Shown piece by piece: positions 45,074 to 58,661 of a stretch of 64,000 nt of DNA. The stretch comes from Pseudomonas arsenicoxydans (lineage in GTDB: Bacteria; Pseudomonadota; Gammaproteobacteria; Pseudomonadales; Pseudomonadaceae), in assembly GCF_900103875.1 (NCBI RefSeq), contig NZ_LT629705.1, positions 2,179,001-2,243,000 on the forward strand, in the 5' to 3' direction. Each line of letters opens with the position of its first letter. Positions within the stretch are counted from its first letter, which is position 1. The notes beneath the pieces are model-generated. The model was not told where the DNA came from. It searched no databases and saw only the letters and a list, made by a program, of their open reading frames with translations. The translations under genes and the position numbers were made by a program.

Positions 45074-46284
45074 TGAGCAAGTTCATGGATTGGGTTGATG
45101 CGCGCTTTCCCGCGACCAAAATGTGGGAAGACCATCTCAGCAAGTACTACGCCCCGAAGAACTTCAACTTCTTCTATTTCTTTGGCTCGCTGGCATTGCT
45201 CGTTCTGGTTAACCAGATCGTTACCGGTGTCTGGTTGACCATGAGCTACACCCCGTCGGCGGAAGAGGCGTTTGCTTCCGTCGAATACATCATGCGCGAC
45301 GTCGAGTACGGCTCGATCCTGCGTCTGCTGCACTCCACCGGCGCTTCGGCGTTCTTCATCGTGGTCTATCTGCACATGTTCCGTGGTTTGCTCTACGGTT
45401 CGTACCAGAAGCCGCGTGAGCTGGTGTGGGTCTTCGGGATGCTGATCTACCTGGCGCTGATGGCTGAAGCCTTCATGGGTTATCTGCTGCCGTGGGGCCA
45501 GATGTCCTACTGGGGTGCCCAGGTGATCATCTCGCTGTTCGGTGCGATCCCGGTCATCGGTAACGACCTGACCCAGTGGATCCGTGGTGACTACCTGATA
45601 TCCGGCATTACCCTGAACCGCTTCTTCGCCCTGCATGTGGTTGCCTTGCCGATCGTGATTCTCGGTCTGGTGGTGCTGCACGTCCTGGCGTTGCACGAAG
45701 TCGGTTCGAACAACCCGGACGGCGTGGACATCAAGAAACACAAGGACGAAAACGGCGTACCGCTGGACGGCATTGCCTTCCACCCGTACTACACCGTGAA
45801 AGATATCGTCGGCGTGGTGGTGTTCCTGTTCATCTTCTGCTCGATCGTGTTCTTCTTCCCGGAAATGGGCGGTTACTTCCTCGAGAAGCCGAACTTCGAA
45901 GTGGCGAACGCCTTCAAGACCCCAGAGCACATCGCTCCGGTCTGGTACTTCACGCCGTTCTACGCCATCTTGCGGGCGATTCCGGACAAGCTCATGGGTG
46001 TAATCGCCATGGGTGCGTCGATTGCCATGCTGTTCGTCTTGCCGTGGCTGGACCGTAGCCCGGTCAAGTCGATGCGCTACAAAGGCTGGCTGAGCAGGAT
46101 CTGGCTCTGGGTGTTCTGCATCGCATTCGTGATCCTGGGCATTCTGGGCGTCCTGGCCCCAACCCCTGAGCGGACGTTGCTGTCGCAGGTATGTACCTTC
46201 CTGTACTTCGCCTACTTCATTCTGATGCCGTTCTACACCCGGCTCGAGAAGACAAAACCGGTTCCGGAAAGGGTGACTGGCTGA
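45073..46284 (+). CDS. petB: Ubiquinol-cytochrome c reductase, cytochrome b subunit
   Basis: 403 residues, multi-pass membrane protein with haem-ligand histidines in LLHSTGASAFFIVVYLHMFR and FFALHVVALPIVILGLVVLH, and the quinol-site loop PVWYFTPFYAIL (PEWY-like region). It starts at ATG 45073 overlapping the petA stop and overlaps petC by one base at 46284, so petABC is tightly coupled. Confidence 0.97.
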   Translation: MSKFMDWVDARFPATKMWEDHLSKYYAPKNFNFFYFFGSLALLVLVNQIVTGVWLTMSYTPSAEEAFASVEYIMRDVEYGSILRLLHSTGASAFFIVVYLHMFRGLLYGSYQKPRELVWVFGMLIYLALMAEAFMGYLLPWGQMSYWGAQVIISLFGAIPVIGNDLTQWIRGDYLISGITLNRFFALHVVALPIVILGLVVLHVLALHEVGSNNPDGVDIKKHKDENGVPLDGIAFHPYYTVKDIVGVVVFLFIFCSIVFFFPEMGGYFLEKPNFEVANAFKTPEHIAPVWYFTPFYAILRAIPDKLMGVIAMGASIAMLFVLPWLDRSPVKSMRYKGWLSRIWLWVFCIAFVILGILGVLAPTPERTLLSQVCTFLYFAYFILMPFYTRLEKTKPVPERVTG

Positions 46285-47066
46285 TGAAAAAACTATTCGC
46301 TGTACTGATTCTTGCTGCCATGCCTGTCCTGTCCTTCGCGGCTGAACACGGTGGTCCCGAGCTGGAAAAGGTCGACATCGACGTTTCCGACAAAGCGGCC
46401 ATGCAGGACGGCGCGCGTACGTTCGCCAACTACTGCATGGGCTGCCACAGCGCCAAGTTCCAGCGTTACGAGCGTGTTGCCGATGATCTGGGCATCCCGC
46501 ATGACCTGATGCTCTCCAAGCTGGTGTTCACCGGCGCCAAGATTGGCGACCACATGAGCATCGGCATGCAGCCGGCAGACGCCAAGACCTGGTTCGGTGC
46601 GGCACCGCCCGACCTGACCCTGGTTGCTCGCGTTCGCGGTACTGACTGGCTCTATGGTTACCTGCGTTCGTTCTATGAAGACCCGTCGCGCCCTTGGGGT
46701 GTGAACAACAAAGTCTTCCCGAACGTCGGGATGCCGAACGTTCTGGTCGGCCTGCAGGGTCGTCAGGTGGTAGGCTGCAAACAAGTTCAAATCGTCGAAG
46801 ACGGCAAGAAGCAATACGATCCGCTGACAGGCACTGCCTTGACTCATGAAGCGTGTGACCAGCTGACCGTGTTGCCGAAGACCGGCACGCTGAACGCAGA
46901 GCAGTTCGACGAGAAGGTCAAGAATCTGGTGACCTTCCTGGCCTACTCGGCCAACCCGGTGAAGCTGCAGCATCAGCGCATCGGTACCTATGTGTTGCTG
47001 TACCTGGCGTTCTTCTTCGTATTCGCTTATTTGCTCAAGCGCGAATACTGGAAAGACGTCCATTGA
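46284..47066 (+). CDS. petC: Ubiquinol-cytochrome c reductase, cytochrome c1 subunit
   Basis: 260 residues. A signal peptide MKKLFAVLILAAMPVLSFAA precedes the haem c motif CMGCH at residues 51-55; a methionine axial-ligand region (HMSIGMQPADAK) and a C-terminal membrane anchor (YVLLYLAFFFVFAYLL) follow. It is the third bc1 subunit in the petABC operon. A large hairpin and T-run terminate it before sspA. Confidence 0.96.
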   Translation: MKKLFAVLILAAMPVLSFAAEHGGPELEKVDIDVSDKAAMQDGARTFANYCMGCHSAKFQRYERVADDLGIPHDLMLSKLVFTGAKIGDHMSIGMQPADAKTWFGAAPPDLTLVARVRGTDWLYGYLRSFYEDPSRPWGVNNKVFPNVGMPNVLVGLQGRQVVGCKQVQIVEDGKKQYDPLTGTALTHEACDQLTVLPKTGTLNAEQFDEKVKNLVTFLAYSANPVKLQHQRIGTYVLLYLAFFFVFAYLLKREYWKDVH

Positions 47067-47092
47067 TAAAGCTGTAAGTAATTGCTGTTAAT

Positions 47093-47179
47093 CGCGCGCG
47101 CCCAGGGGCGTCTCTGAAGGTGTAACGAGTCTGGTGAGCCAGGCGTTACGGGAGGCGTCCTCTGGGCGCGCGCGTTTTT
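47093..47179 (+). terminator. Long, multi-arm terminator between petC and sspA
   Basis: Outer arms CGCGCGCGCCCAG (47093-47105) and CTGGGCGCGCGCG (47162-47174) pair perfectly, followed by TTTTT. Inside is a second stem TAACG (47123-47127) with CGTTA (47144-47148) containing CTGG/CCAG. The total loop of 56 bases is larger than usual, so it may be an attenuator rather than a simple terminator. Confidence 0.8.
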
Positions 47180-47216
47180 CCGCTTCCGATAATTTCAACA
47201 AGCGAGGAGGACCGCC

Positions 47217-47834
47217 ATGGGCGTGACCAATCGGTTGGCCTGTTACTCCGACCCCGCCGACCACTATTCCCACCGAGTGCGCATCGTACTTGCAGAGAAG
47301 GGTGTCAGCGCAGAGATCATTTACGTGGAAGCTGGTCGCCAGCCGCCTAAACTGATTGAAGTGAACCCTTACGGAAGTCTGCCCACCCTGGTCGATCGTG
47401 ACCTGGCGTTGTGGGAGTCGACCGTGGTGATGGAATATCTGGATGAGCGTTATCCGCACCCGCCACTGCTGCCGGTTTATCCGGTGGCGCGTGCCAACAG
47501 CCGTCTGCTGATTCATCGTATTCAGCGTGACTGGTGTGGTCTGGTGGATCTGATCCTGGATTCGCGGACCAAGGAAGCAGCCCGCGTCGTGGCTCGTAAA
47601 GAGTTGCGCGAAAGCCTGACAGGCGTGTCGCCGTTGTTCGCCGACAAGCCGTTTTTCCTCAGTGAGGAACAAAGTCTGGTGGATTGCTGCCTATTGCCAA
47701 TACTCTGGCGATTGCCGATTTTGGGTATTGAACTGCCGCGGCCTGCCAAGCCGTTGCTTGATTACATGGAGCGCTCGTTTGCGCGTGAGGCTTTCCAGGC
47801 GAGTCTGTCTGGTGTCGAACGCGATATGCGCTAA
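47217..47834 (+). CDS. sspA: Stringent starvation protein A
   Basis: 205 residues of glutathione S-transferase fold: [20 protein letters not shown] and [20 protein letters not shown] in the N-terminal thioredoxin-like domain, and a helical C-terminal domain. SspA binds RNA polymerase and affects stress and virulence genes. The ATG follows GAGGAGG. It is followed 16 bp later by sspB. Confidence 0.95.
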   Translation: MGVTNRLACYSDPADHYSHRVRIVLAEKGVSAEIIYVEAGRQPPKLIEVNPYGSLPTLVDRDLALWESTVVMEYLDERYPHPPLLPVYPVARANSRLLIHRIQRDWCGLVDLILDSRTKEAARVVARKELRESLTGVSPLFADKPFFLSEEQSLVDCCLLPILWRLPILGIELPRPAKPLLDYMERSFAREAFQASLSGVERDMR

Positions 47835-47850
47835 GGCTTAAGGAGCCGCT

Positions 47851-48264
47851 ATGAACTCCAGTCGACCTTATCTGGTCCGCGCGCTCTACGAGTGGATTGT
47901 GGACAATGATTGCACCCCGCACATGCTGGTCAATTCCGAGTATCCGTCGGTGCAGGTGCCTCAGGGTTTTGCCAGTGACGGACAGATTGTCCTGAACGTG
48001 TCACCGTCCGCCGTGCGTCATCTGCACATGGACAACGAAGCCGTGAGCTTCGAAGGGCGCTTCGGTGGCGTGCCGCACACCCTTTACGTGCCTATTGCAT
48101 CGATTCTGGGCATTTACGCCCGGGAGAATGGCCAAGGCATGGTGTTCGATCTGGAATCGCCTGTGGAGGACGAGGAAGAGATCGAGCCGGATGATGATCT
48201 TCCACCACCCGACAGCGAGCCGCCGCGTCCCAGCGGTCGACCCAGTTTGAAAGTGGTGAAGTAA
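47851..48264 (+). CDS. sspB: ClpXP protease specificity-enhancing factor SspB
   Basis: 137 residues. The N-terminal domain (RPYLVRALYEWIVDNDCTPH) binds ssrA tags, the middle segment is acidic (EDEEEIEPDDDLPPPDSEPP), and the C-terminal tail RPSLKVVK is the ClpX-binding motif. It delivers ssrA-tagged proteins to ClpXP. A terminator follows at 48262-48297. Confidence 0.95.
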   Translation: MNSSRPYLVRALYEWIVDNDCTPHMLVNSEYPSVQVPQGFASDGQIVLNVSPSAVRHLHMDNEAVSFEGRFGGVPHTLYVPIASILGIYARENGQGMVFDLESPVEDEEEIEPDDDLPPPDSEPPRPSGRPSLKVVK

Positions 48265-48297
48265 AAAAAAAGGCGATCCGGATGGATCGCCTTTTTT
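48262..48297 (+). terminator. Rho-independent terminator after sspB
   Basis: AGGCGATCC and GGATCGCCT pair around a GGAT loop with A-run before and TTTTTT after, starting within the sspB stop codon. Confidence 0.92.
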
Positions 48298-48319
48298 ATT
48301 GCTTCTGCCCCGTCCAAAC

Positions 48320-48420
48320 GTAGGAGCTGTCGAGTGAAACGAGGCTGCGATCTTTTGATCTTGTCTTTAAAAAATCAAAGTCAAAAGATCGCAGCCTCGT
48401 TTCATTCGACAGCTCCTACA
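48320..48420. repeat. 38-bp-arm palindromic repeat, copy D
   Basis: Left arm 48320-48356 and right arm 48383-48420 pair with a single G-T wobble (GAGTGAAA against TTTCATTC). The loop 48357-48382 is nearly the reverse complement of the loop in copy C, so C and D are the same element in opposite orientation. It lies between sspB and the convergent dolP. Confidence 0.92.
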
Positions 48421-48455
48421 GATCGATGGCGACCTGAAGGATCTGTAAGCAGATG

Positions 48456-50090
<1,635 letters not shown>

Positions 50091-50091
<1 letters not shown>

Positions 50092-51902
50092 TAGCGCGCA
50101 GTGTCCGGCAGGCGTTGAACCTGGCCGTTGACGAACTGAGCCCATGGCAACTGGCGAACGACCCGTTGATTCTGGGTCATGCCCAGGCTGCCCGACTGAC
50201 CTTCGATGCGGCTGTCCGGCAGTGCCTTGAGTTGCCCAAGGCGCGGTGCCAGGCGATAGGCGTCGACGCCCATTGCATACAGGCGACCCAGGCTGCCGGC
50301 GGCTTGTGGCCATTGCGCGGTGACCTGTTTGCGCAGGGGATCGTTAGCGTCCAGCAACCATGGGGTTTCGCAGAAGCGAATGCCGTTCATGTCGTTGTAC
50401 TGATTCACGTCGCCGCTGGCACTGAATACGTGGGAAGTGGCGTACACCGGCACGTCACCCGCGTATTGGAAGTTCAGGGTCGGTTTGATCTGCTGGGCTT
50501 GTTGCGGTGTGGCAGCCAGGAAGATGAACTCGATGTCCTGACGGCGCGAAGGCTGGGCCGCGACCTGCGAACCGACGGTGCTTTGCAGGCTCTTGGCGCG
50601 ACCTTCGCTCTGGCGCAGCTGGAACATGTCGGCAATCTGCTGGGCCAACTGGACCGGCTGGTCGACGCGCTCGGTGGCAATGATGGTGCCGCCGTTGGCT
50701 TGCCAATCCTGGCTGAAGGCTCTCAGTACGCGATCGCCCCATTCGCCTTTCGGCACCATGATGGCGGCGCGATGCAGGCCATCGGCGCGTGCACGACGGG
50801 ACACTTCGCGGGCTTCATCCTCGGCCGCAAGACCGAACTGGAACAACTGGGGCGGACCTTGTTCGCCTTCGCTGTAGTTCAGGGCCAGGGTGGTGATCGG
50901 CAGTTGTGGGCGAGCGCTGAGCTGTTTGACCAGCGGTTTTTCCAGCGGACCGACCACCAGTTGCACGCCGTCGGCCTGGGCCTTGCGATAGAACTCGTCC
51001 ATCGAGGTCAGTTTCGAGCTGTCATAGAACTCGATGGCTGGCGGCTTCTGCCCGGCTTGTTGCGCCTGGTAGTGAGCGGCCATGAAACCTTCGCGCAGTG
51101 CTTTGCCGACCGATGCCAGCGGGCCGTCTTGCGGCAGCAGCAGGGCGATTTTGCTCAGGGACTGGCTGGCCAGTTCCTTGAGTTTGGTCAGCGGCAATGG
51201 CAACTGGATGGCTGCCGGGTGCTTGGGGTTCTGGGCGCGCCAGTTGTCGATTGCGGCTTGCTGCTGTTCCAGCGTGCCGGCGGTTTTCACCGCCAGCGCC
51301 AGGCCCATCCAGCCGCCGAGGTCATCGGAGGTGGTCGGTTGCAGTTGATCGGTCGGCAAAGAGGCAATCAGGATCCAGATCGCTTCGTGGTTTTTGCTGG
51401 CAGCTTCACCGCTGAGCATTGGCGCGATAAAAATGCGCTCCCGTGCGGCGGCCAGTGTCTGGCCATCGGCCTCAAGGGCGCGAGCGTGGACAGTGCCTGT
51501 GCGCACCTGTTGCTCGACCGGCAACTCGCCAAGATGTTGCAGGCTTGGATGGCTCAAGGCCGTCAATGCAGCCTTGGGCTGATTGCGCGTCATGGCCAGT
51601 TCTGCCGCCAGGGTGCTGGCGAAGACTTGTGGCGCTGGCTTGAGTTGCTCCAGCGGAACCAGTTGCAGGATTTGCGCGGACTGGCCGGCGTTACCCTGAT
51701 GATAGGCCAGGTCTGCCGCACTCAGGCGCAGCAGCGAGGCTTTCTCCGGGTCCTTGCTTTGACCGGCCTGTTCGAGCAGTTGCTCGATACTGGCGTCCGG
51801 GGTCCGTGGAAGTTCGCCAAGGCTGGAAGAGGGCGAGCTGGCGCAAGCCGCCAGCAAGGCAGCGAGGCAGAGGGCAGTGAACAGCCGCAGGCAAGCGATC
51901 AT
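50091..51902 (-). CDS. lpoA: Penicillin-binding protein activator LpoA
   Basis: 603 residues, start at ATG 51902 (MIACLRLFTALCLAALLAAC) with AGGAAC upstream. The lipobox LLAAC anchors it in the outer membrane. It has N-terminal TPR-like helices and a C-terminal periplasmic-binding-protein-like domain (KIALLLPQDGPLASVGKALR). LpoA activates PBP1A for peptidoglycan synthesis. It is divergent from rsmI and heads the lpoA-yraN-diaA-dolP group. Confidence 0.93.
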
Positions 51903-52111
51903 GTAGTGTTCCTGATACTCGATCAAATTAGCGTGGAATTGTACCCAAGCACTGGCCGGGGCGCGATGTTACTGGCGTGAATCGATCAATTTAGCTCGTG
52001 CAAATGTTGCAGTGGTGCACAAATGACTGGAAAACCCGGGGAGGGCGGGGCGTATCGCAAGCGCCGCTACGCGCTACAATGTCGCCTTTTACCGATCATG
52101 AGGTGTGCGCT

Positions 52112-52984
52112 TTGACTGCTCCAGGTGCTTTGAATTCCGCTGCTGGCTCGCTTTATGTGGTGGCGACGCCCATCGGCAACCTGGACGACATCAGCGCGCG
52201 TGCGCTGAAGATCCTGCGTGACGTCGCATTGATCGCGGCTGAGGACACCCGTCACTCTCAGCGTTTGATGCAGCATTTTGGCATCCCCACGCCGCTGGCG
52301 GCCTGCCATGAACACAACGAACGGGATGAAGGTAGCCGTTTTATCACCCGTTTGCTGGCGGGCGATGATGTTGCGCTGATCTCCGATGCCGGCACACCGC
52401 TGATTTCCGATCCCGGTTATCACCTGGTGCGCCAGGCGCGTGCTGCTGGAATCAATGTTGTGCCGGTGCCGGGTGCCTGTGCATTGATCGCGGCGTTGTC
52501 GGCGGCGGGACTGCCGTCGGACCGCTTTATCTTCGAGGGCTTCCTGCCAGCGAAGACGGTCGGTCGTCGTGCTCGTCTTGAGCAGGTCAAGGAAGAGCCG
52601 CGCACGCTGATTTTTTATGAAGCACCACACCGTATCCTGGAATGCCTGCAGGACATGGAGCTGGTATTCGGCCCTGAGCGTCCGGCGTTGCTGGCGCGGG
52701 AGCTGACCAAAACGTTCGAAACCCTTAAAGGTTTGCCGCTGGCCGAGTTGCGCCAGTTCGTCGAGTCGGACAGCAATCAGCAGCGCGGTGAGTGCGTGGT
52801 GTTGGTCGCGGGCTGGGCGACGCCAGAGACTGAAGATGCGGTCAGCAGTGAAGCCATGCGCATCCTCGACCTGTTGCTCGAAGAGATGCCGCTCAAGCGT
52901 GCGGCGGCGTTGGCGGCGCAAATTACCGGCGAGCGCAAGAATGTGCTCTATCAGGTCGCACTCGATAGACAAAAAGGTGAGTGA
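52112..52984 (+). CDS. rsmI: 16S rRNA (cytidine1402-2'-O)-methyltransferase
   Basis: Tetrapyrrole-methylase-fold enzyme, about 290 residues: SLYVVATPIGNLDDISARAL and AAEDTRHSQRLMQHFG, then DAGTPLISDPGYHLVR and FYEAPHRILECL. I use a TTG start at 52112 because GAGG sits 8 bp upstream. The alternative ATG at 52079 has no ribosome site and extends the protein by 11 residues. It modifies C1402 in the 30S decoding centre. It is divergent from lpoA. Confidence 0.92.
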   Translation: MTAPGALNSAAGSLYVVATPIGNLDDISARALKILRDVALIAAEDTRHSQRLMQHFGIPTPLAACHEHNERDEGSRFITRLLAGDDVALISDAGTPLISDPGYHLVRQARAAGINVVPVPGACALIAALSAAGLPSDRFIFEGFLPAKTVGRRARLEQVKEEPRTLIFYEAPHRILECLQDMELVFGPERPALLARELTKTFETLKGLPLAELRQFVESDSNQQRGECVVLVAGWATPETEDAVSSEAMRILDLLLEEMPLKRAAALAAQITGERKNVLYQVALDRQKGE

Positions 52985-53059
52985 AACCCGACGTAACGGC
53001 GCGGCCGAAGGCGTTTAGCGCTTGTTCTTCGGTCGCTGTGCCGTTAACCTTCGCGGCGG

Positions 53060-53413
53060 AGAGTCGATTGGACAGTCGCTGCCCTCTATGAAAATTAGGG
53101 GGGGGAGGAAAGTCCGGGCTCCATAGGGCGAAGTGCCAGGTAATGCCTGGGAGGCGTGAGCCTACGGAAAGTGCCACAGAAAATAACCGCCTAAGCGCTT
53201 CGGCGCCGGTAAGGGTGAAAAGGTGCGGTAAGAGCGCACCGCACGTCTGGCAACAGTTCGTGGCTAGGTAAACCCCACTTGGAGCAAGACCAAATAGGGT
53301 CCCAAGGCGTGGCCCGCGCTGGGACCGGGTAGGTTGCTAAAGATGTCCAGTGATGGCCATCGTAGACGAATGACTGTTCAAGACAGAACCCGGCTTACAG
53401 ATCGACTCTCCAC
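53060..53413 (+). ncRNA. rnpB: RNase P RNA (class A)
   Basis: The gene begins AGAGTCGATTGGACAGTCGC and ends with the complementary GATCGACTCTCCACC, so the P1 stem (AGAGTCGAT/ATCGACTCT) closes the molecule. The conserved core GAGGAAAGTCCGGGCTCCAT is at about 53106-53125, and the second universal region includes ACAGAACCCGGCTTACAGA at about 53384-53402. The catalytic RNA processes pre-tRNA 5' ends. A T-run follows directly. Confidence 0.97.
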
Positions 53414-53665
53414 CTTTTTTCTCCCCTCTGCTTAAATCAGTGAGCAGGGTGCCGGTGATAGCAATTTCCCTCCTTCCAGAATCATCAGCAGAAGCACTTT
53501 CGTAATACCAAAAAAATCTTACTCTTAACAAACTACTTTAACTTTCGAACGCAGCCTTCTGTGCGCATTCAAGTTATCGGGCAAATTCACCTGTCGGATA
53601 GTCGTTTACCCCCTCTTTAGCTTCCTAAATCTCAGTTCTGTAAGGCTTTTCCTTTAAAGCGCGCC
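53414..53665. other. Intergenic gap between rnpB and the mraZ promoter
   Basis: No gene is visible. The stretch is noticeably AT-richer than its neighbours. It holds no strong hairpin or repeat beyond the rnpB T-run. Confidence 0.5.
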
Positions 53666-53727
53666 TTGACGGTGCGGTGGCCGCATTCCTATAGTGTGCG
53701 CAAGTGGCGGAAAGTGGCATGAAGTGG
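53666..53727 (+). promoter_or_regulatory. dcw promoter with three MraZ boxes
   Basis: TTGACG (53666-53671), 18-bp spacer, TATAGT (53690-53695). Three GTGG boxes start at 53704, 53714 and 53724, exactly 10 bp apart, and lie just downstream of the -10. This is the spacing of the MraZ operator repeats of E. coli (TGGGN repeats), so MraZ probably autorepresses the division cluster here. Confidence 0.85.
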
Positions 53728-53769
53728 GTTTTTTGAACGTAAAACGCTAATATTTGGAGAAACGCTGAC

Positions 53770-54225
53770 GTGTTTCGCGGAGCTAACGCTATCAGTCTCG
53801 ACGCAAAGGGCCGTCTCGCCATGCCGAGCCGGTACCGTGACGAGCTCGTTTCGCGTAGTTCCGGTCAGTTGATCGTGACCATTGATGCCGTTGATCCGTG
53901 TTTGTGTGTTTACCCCCTCGATGAGTGGGAAATTATTGAAACCAAACTGCGCGCACTGCCTTCGCTTCGCGAAGAGAACCGCCGCCTGCAACGTTTACTG
54001 ATTGGTAATGCCGTCGACCTCGAGCTCGATGGCAGTGGTCGTTTTCTGGTTCCTCCGCGTCTTCGTGAGTATGCCAAGTTGGATAAACGCGCGATGTTGG
54101 TTGGCCAACTGAACAAGTTCCAATTGTGGGACGAGGATGCCTGGGATGCGGTTTCTGCCGCTGACCTGGCTGCTATTCAACAACCGGGCGCCATGCCTGA
54201 TGAACTGCGTGATTTGATCCTGTGA
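53770..54225 (+). CDS. mraZ: Division/cell-wall cluster transcriptional repressor MraZ
   Basis: 151 residues from a GTG start with GGAG 11 bp upstream. Two SpoVT/AbrB-like repeats are visible ([19 protein letters not shown] and [20 protein letters not shown]). MraZ binds GTGG-type repeats, which are present at 53704-53727 upstream of its own gene. The stop overlaps the rsmH GTG (GTGA). Confidence 0.97.
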   Translation: MFRGANAISLDAKGRLAMPSRYRDELVSRSSGQLIVTIDAVDPCLCVYPLDEWEIIETKLRALPSLREENRRLQRLLIGNAVDLELDGSGRFLVPPRLREYAKLDKRAMLVGQLNKFQLWDEDAWDAVSAADLAAIQQPGAMPDELRDLIL

Positions 54226-55165
54226 CTATTGATAGCGGCTTTAACCACATCACCGTACTGCTTGACGAAGCCGTGGAGGCTCTCGCCGTACGTCCTGATG
54301 GCTGCTATCTGGACGGTACGTTCGGTCGCGGCGGACACAGTCGGTTGATCCTCAGCCAACTGGGTCCCGATGGTCGGGTCCTCGGATTCGACAAAGATCC
54401 TCAAGCGATTGCCACTGGGCAGACGCTGGCGGCCGAAGACGGCCGCTTTGTCGTTGTGCAGCGCAGCTTTGCCGAGCTCGGTTCGGAAGTGGCCGAACGG
54501 GGTCTGCACGGAAAGGTCAGTGGTGTTCTGCTCGACCTCGGCGTGTCTTCGCCACAACTTGACGACCCCGAGCGCGGCTTCAGTTTCCTCAATGACGGCC
54601 CGCTGGACATGCGCATGGACCCGTCTCGCGGGATCAGCGCTGCCGAGTTCGTGAACACCGCGCCAGTGGAAGAAATCGCCCGGGTATTCAAGGAATACGG
54701 CGAAGAACGTTTCTCCGGTCGCATGGCCCGTGCCGTCGCCGAACGTCGCGACATCAAGCCGTTCGAACGCACAGCCGATCTGGCTGAAGTCCTGAAAGTC
54801 GCCAACCCGGCATGGGAAAAGGGCAAAAACCCGGCAACCCGTGCATTCCAGGGCCTGCGTATTCACGTCAACAACGAGTTGGGCGATCTGGAAGCCGGCC
54901 TTGAAGCCGCAATGGACTGCCTGGAAATCGGTGGCCGTCTGGTCGTCATCAGTTTCCACTCGCTGGAAGACCGCATCGTCAAACTGTTCATGCGCAAGCT
55001 GGTAAAAGGCGAAGCCGACAACCTGCCGCGCAACCTGCCGGTTCGCCACGTAGCCTTCGAACCGAAAATCAAAGTCCATGGCAAAGCGCAGACGGCCTCC
55101 GACGCCGAACTCAAAGCCAACCCACGTTCCCGTAGCGCCGTCATGCGCGTCGCGGAGAAGCTGCG

Positions 55166-55169
<4 letters not shown>
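54222..55169 (+). CDS. rsmH: 16S rRNA (cytosine1402-N4)-methyltransferase
   Basis: 315 residues from a GTG start overlapping mraZ. SAM-binding segment [20 protein letters not shown], then [20 protein letters not shown] and [14 protein letters not shown]. RsmH methylates C1402, the same nucleotide as RsmI (52112-52984) in this window. Its stop overlaps ftsL by 4 bp. Confidence 0.98.
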
Positions 55170-57197
<2,028 letters not shown>

Positions 57198-57198
<1 letters not shown>

Positions 57199-58661
57199 TG
57201 TCTCTGAGCCTGAACAAGATTTTCGCCCACGCCGGTCGCGATCTGTTGATTCGCGAACTGACCCTGGACAGCCGCAACGTGCGCGCTGGCGACCTGTTTC
57301 TCGCTGTTCCTGGCGGCAAGTTCGACGGTCGTGCGCACATCGCCGATGCATTGCAGCGCGGTGCGGCCGCCGTGGCCTATGAAGTCGAAGGCGCCACCGT
57401 GCTGCCGATCACCGACGTGCCATTGATTCCGGTCAAAGGCCTGGCGGCGCAGCTGTCGGACATTGCCGGGCGTTTTTATGGTGACCCGAGCCGTCACCTG
57501 AATCTGATCGGCGTGACCGGCACCAACGGCAAAACCAGCGTCACGCAATTGGTTGCGCAGGCCTTGGACTTGCTCGGTCAGCACTGCGGCATTGTCGGCA
57601 CCCTGGGCACCGGTTTCTACGGCGCGCTGGAAAGCGGGCTGCACACCACGCCGAACCCGATCGCCGTGCAAGCGATGTTGGCTGACCTGAAAAAGGCCGG
57701 CGCCAAAGCTGTGGCCATGGAAGTGTCTTCCCACGGCCTGGATCAAGGTCGCGTGACTGCGCTGGCGTTTGACGTGGCGGTGATGACCAACCTGTCCCGC
57801 GATCACCTGGATTACCACGGCACCATGCAAGCCTATGGCGAAGCCAAGGCCAAGCTGTTTGCCTGGAACGATTTGAAGTGCCGGGTGGTTAACCTCGACG
57901 ACGAGTTCGGCCGCCAACTGGCCGCCGACAAAGGCGAGTCGCGCCTGATTACCTACAGCCTGGAAAACACCAGCGCCTACCTTTATTGCCGTGAAGCACA
58001 GTTCGACGACGAAGGCGTACGCGCCACACTGGTGACGCCGCAGGGCGAGCATCATTTGCGCAGCACGCTGCTCGGTCGTTTCAACCTGAGCAATGTGCTG
58101 GCCGCGGTCGGCGCCTTGCTCGGCCTGGATTACGCGCTGGACGAAATCCTCAAGGTCCTGCCGAAACTCGAAGGCCCGGCGGGACGCATGCAGCGTCTTG
58201 GCGGCGGCAACCAGCCTTTGGTCGTGGTCGATTACGCCCACACCCCCGATGCGCTGGAAAAAGTTTTGATGGCCCTGCGTCCCCACGCCAAAGGTCGTTT
58301 GCTGTGCCTGTTCGGTTGCGGCGGTGATCGCGATCGCGGCAAGCGTCCGCTGATGGCCGAAGTGGTCGAGCGTCTGGCCGATGGCGTCCTGGTGACCGAT
58401 GACAACCCGCGCACCGAAGATCCTGCCGTGATTTTCGACGACATCCGTGCCGGTTTCACCAACGTGGATAAAGTCACTTTCGTCGCGGGCCGTGGCCAGG
58501 CGATTGCGCAATTGATCGCCAGCGCTTCGGTGGATGACGTGATTGTCCTGGCTGGCAAAGGTCACGAGGACTATCAGGAAATCAACGGCGAGCGTCACGA
58601 TTTCTCCGACCTGGTCGAGGCTGATCACGCCTTGACCGCATGGGAGGTGGCTCATGCTTAA
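57198..58661 (+). CDS. murE: UDP-MurNAc-L-Ala-D-Glu:meso-DAP ligase
   Basis: 487 residues. ATP motif GVTGTNGKTSVTQLVAQALD, the dipeptide-binding HTTPNPIAVQAMLADLKKAG, and the DNPRTEDP motif that recognises meso-diaminopimelate, as expected in Gram-negative peptidoglycan. The start overlaps ftsI by one base and its end overlaps murF by 8 bp. Confidence 0.98.
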
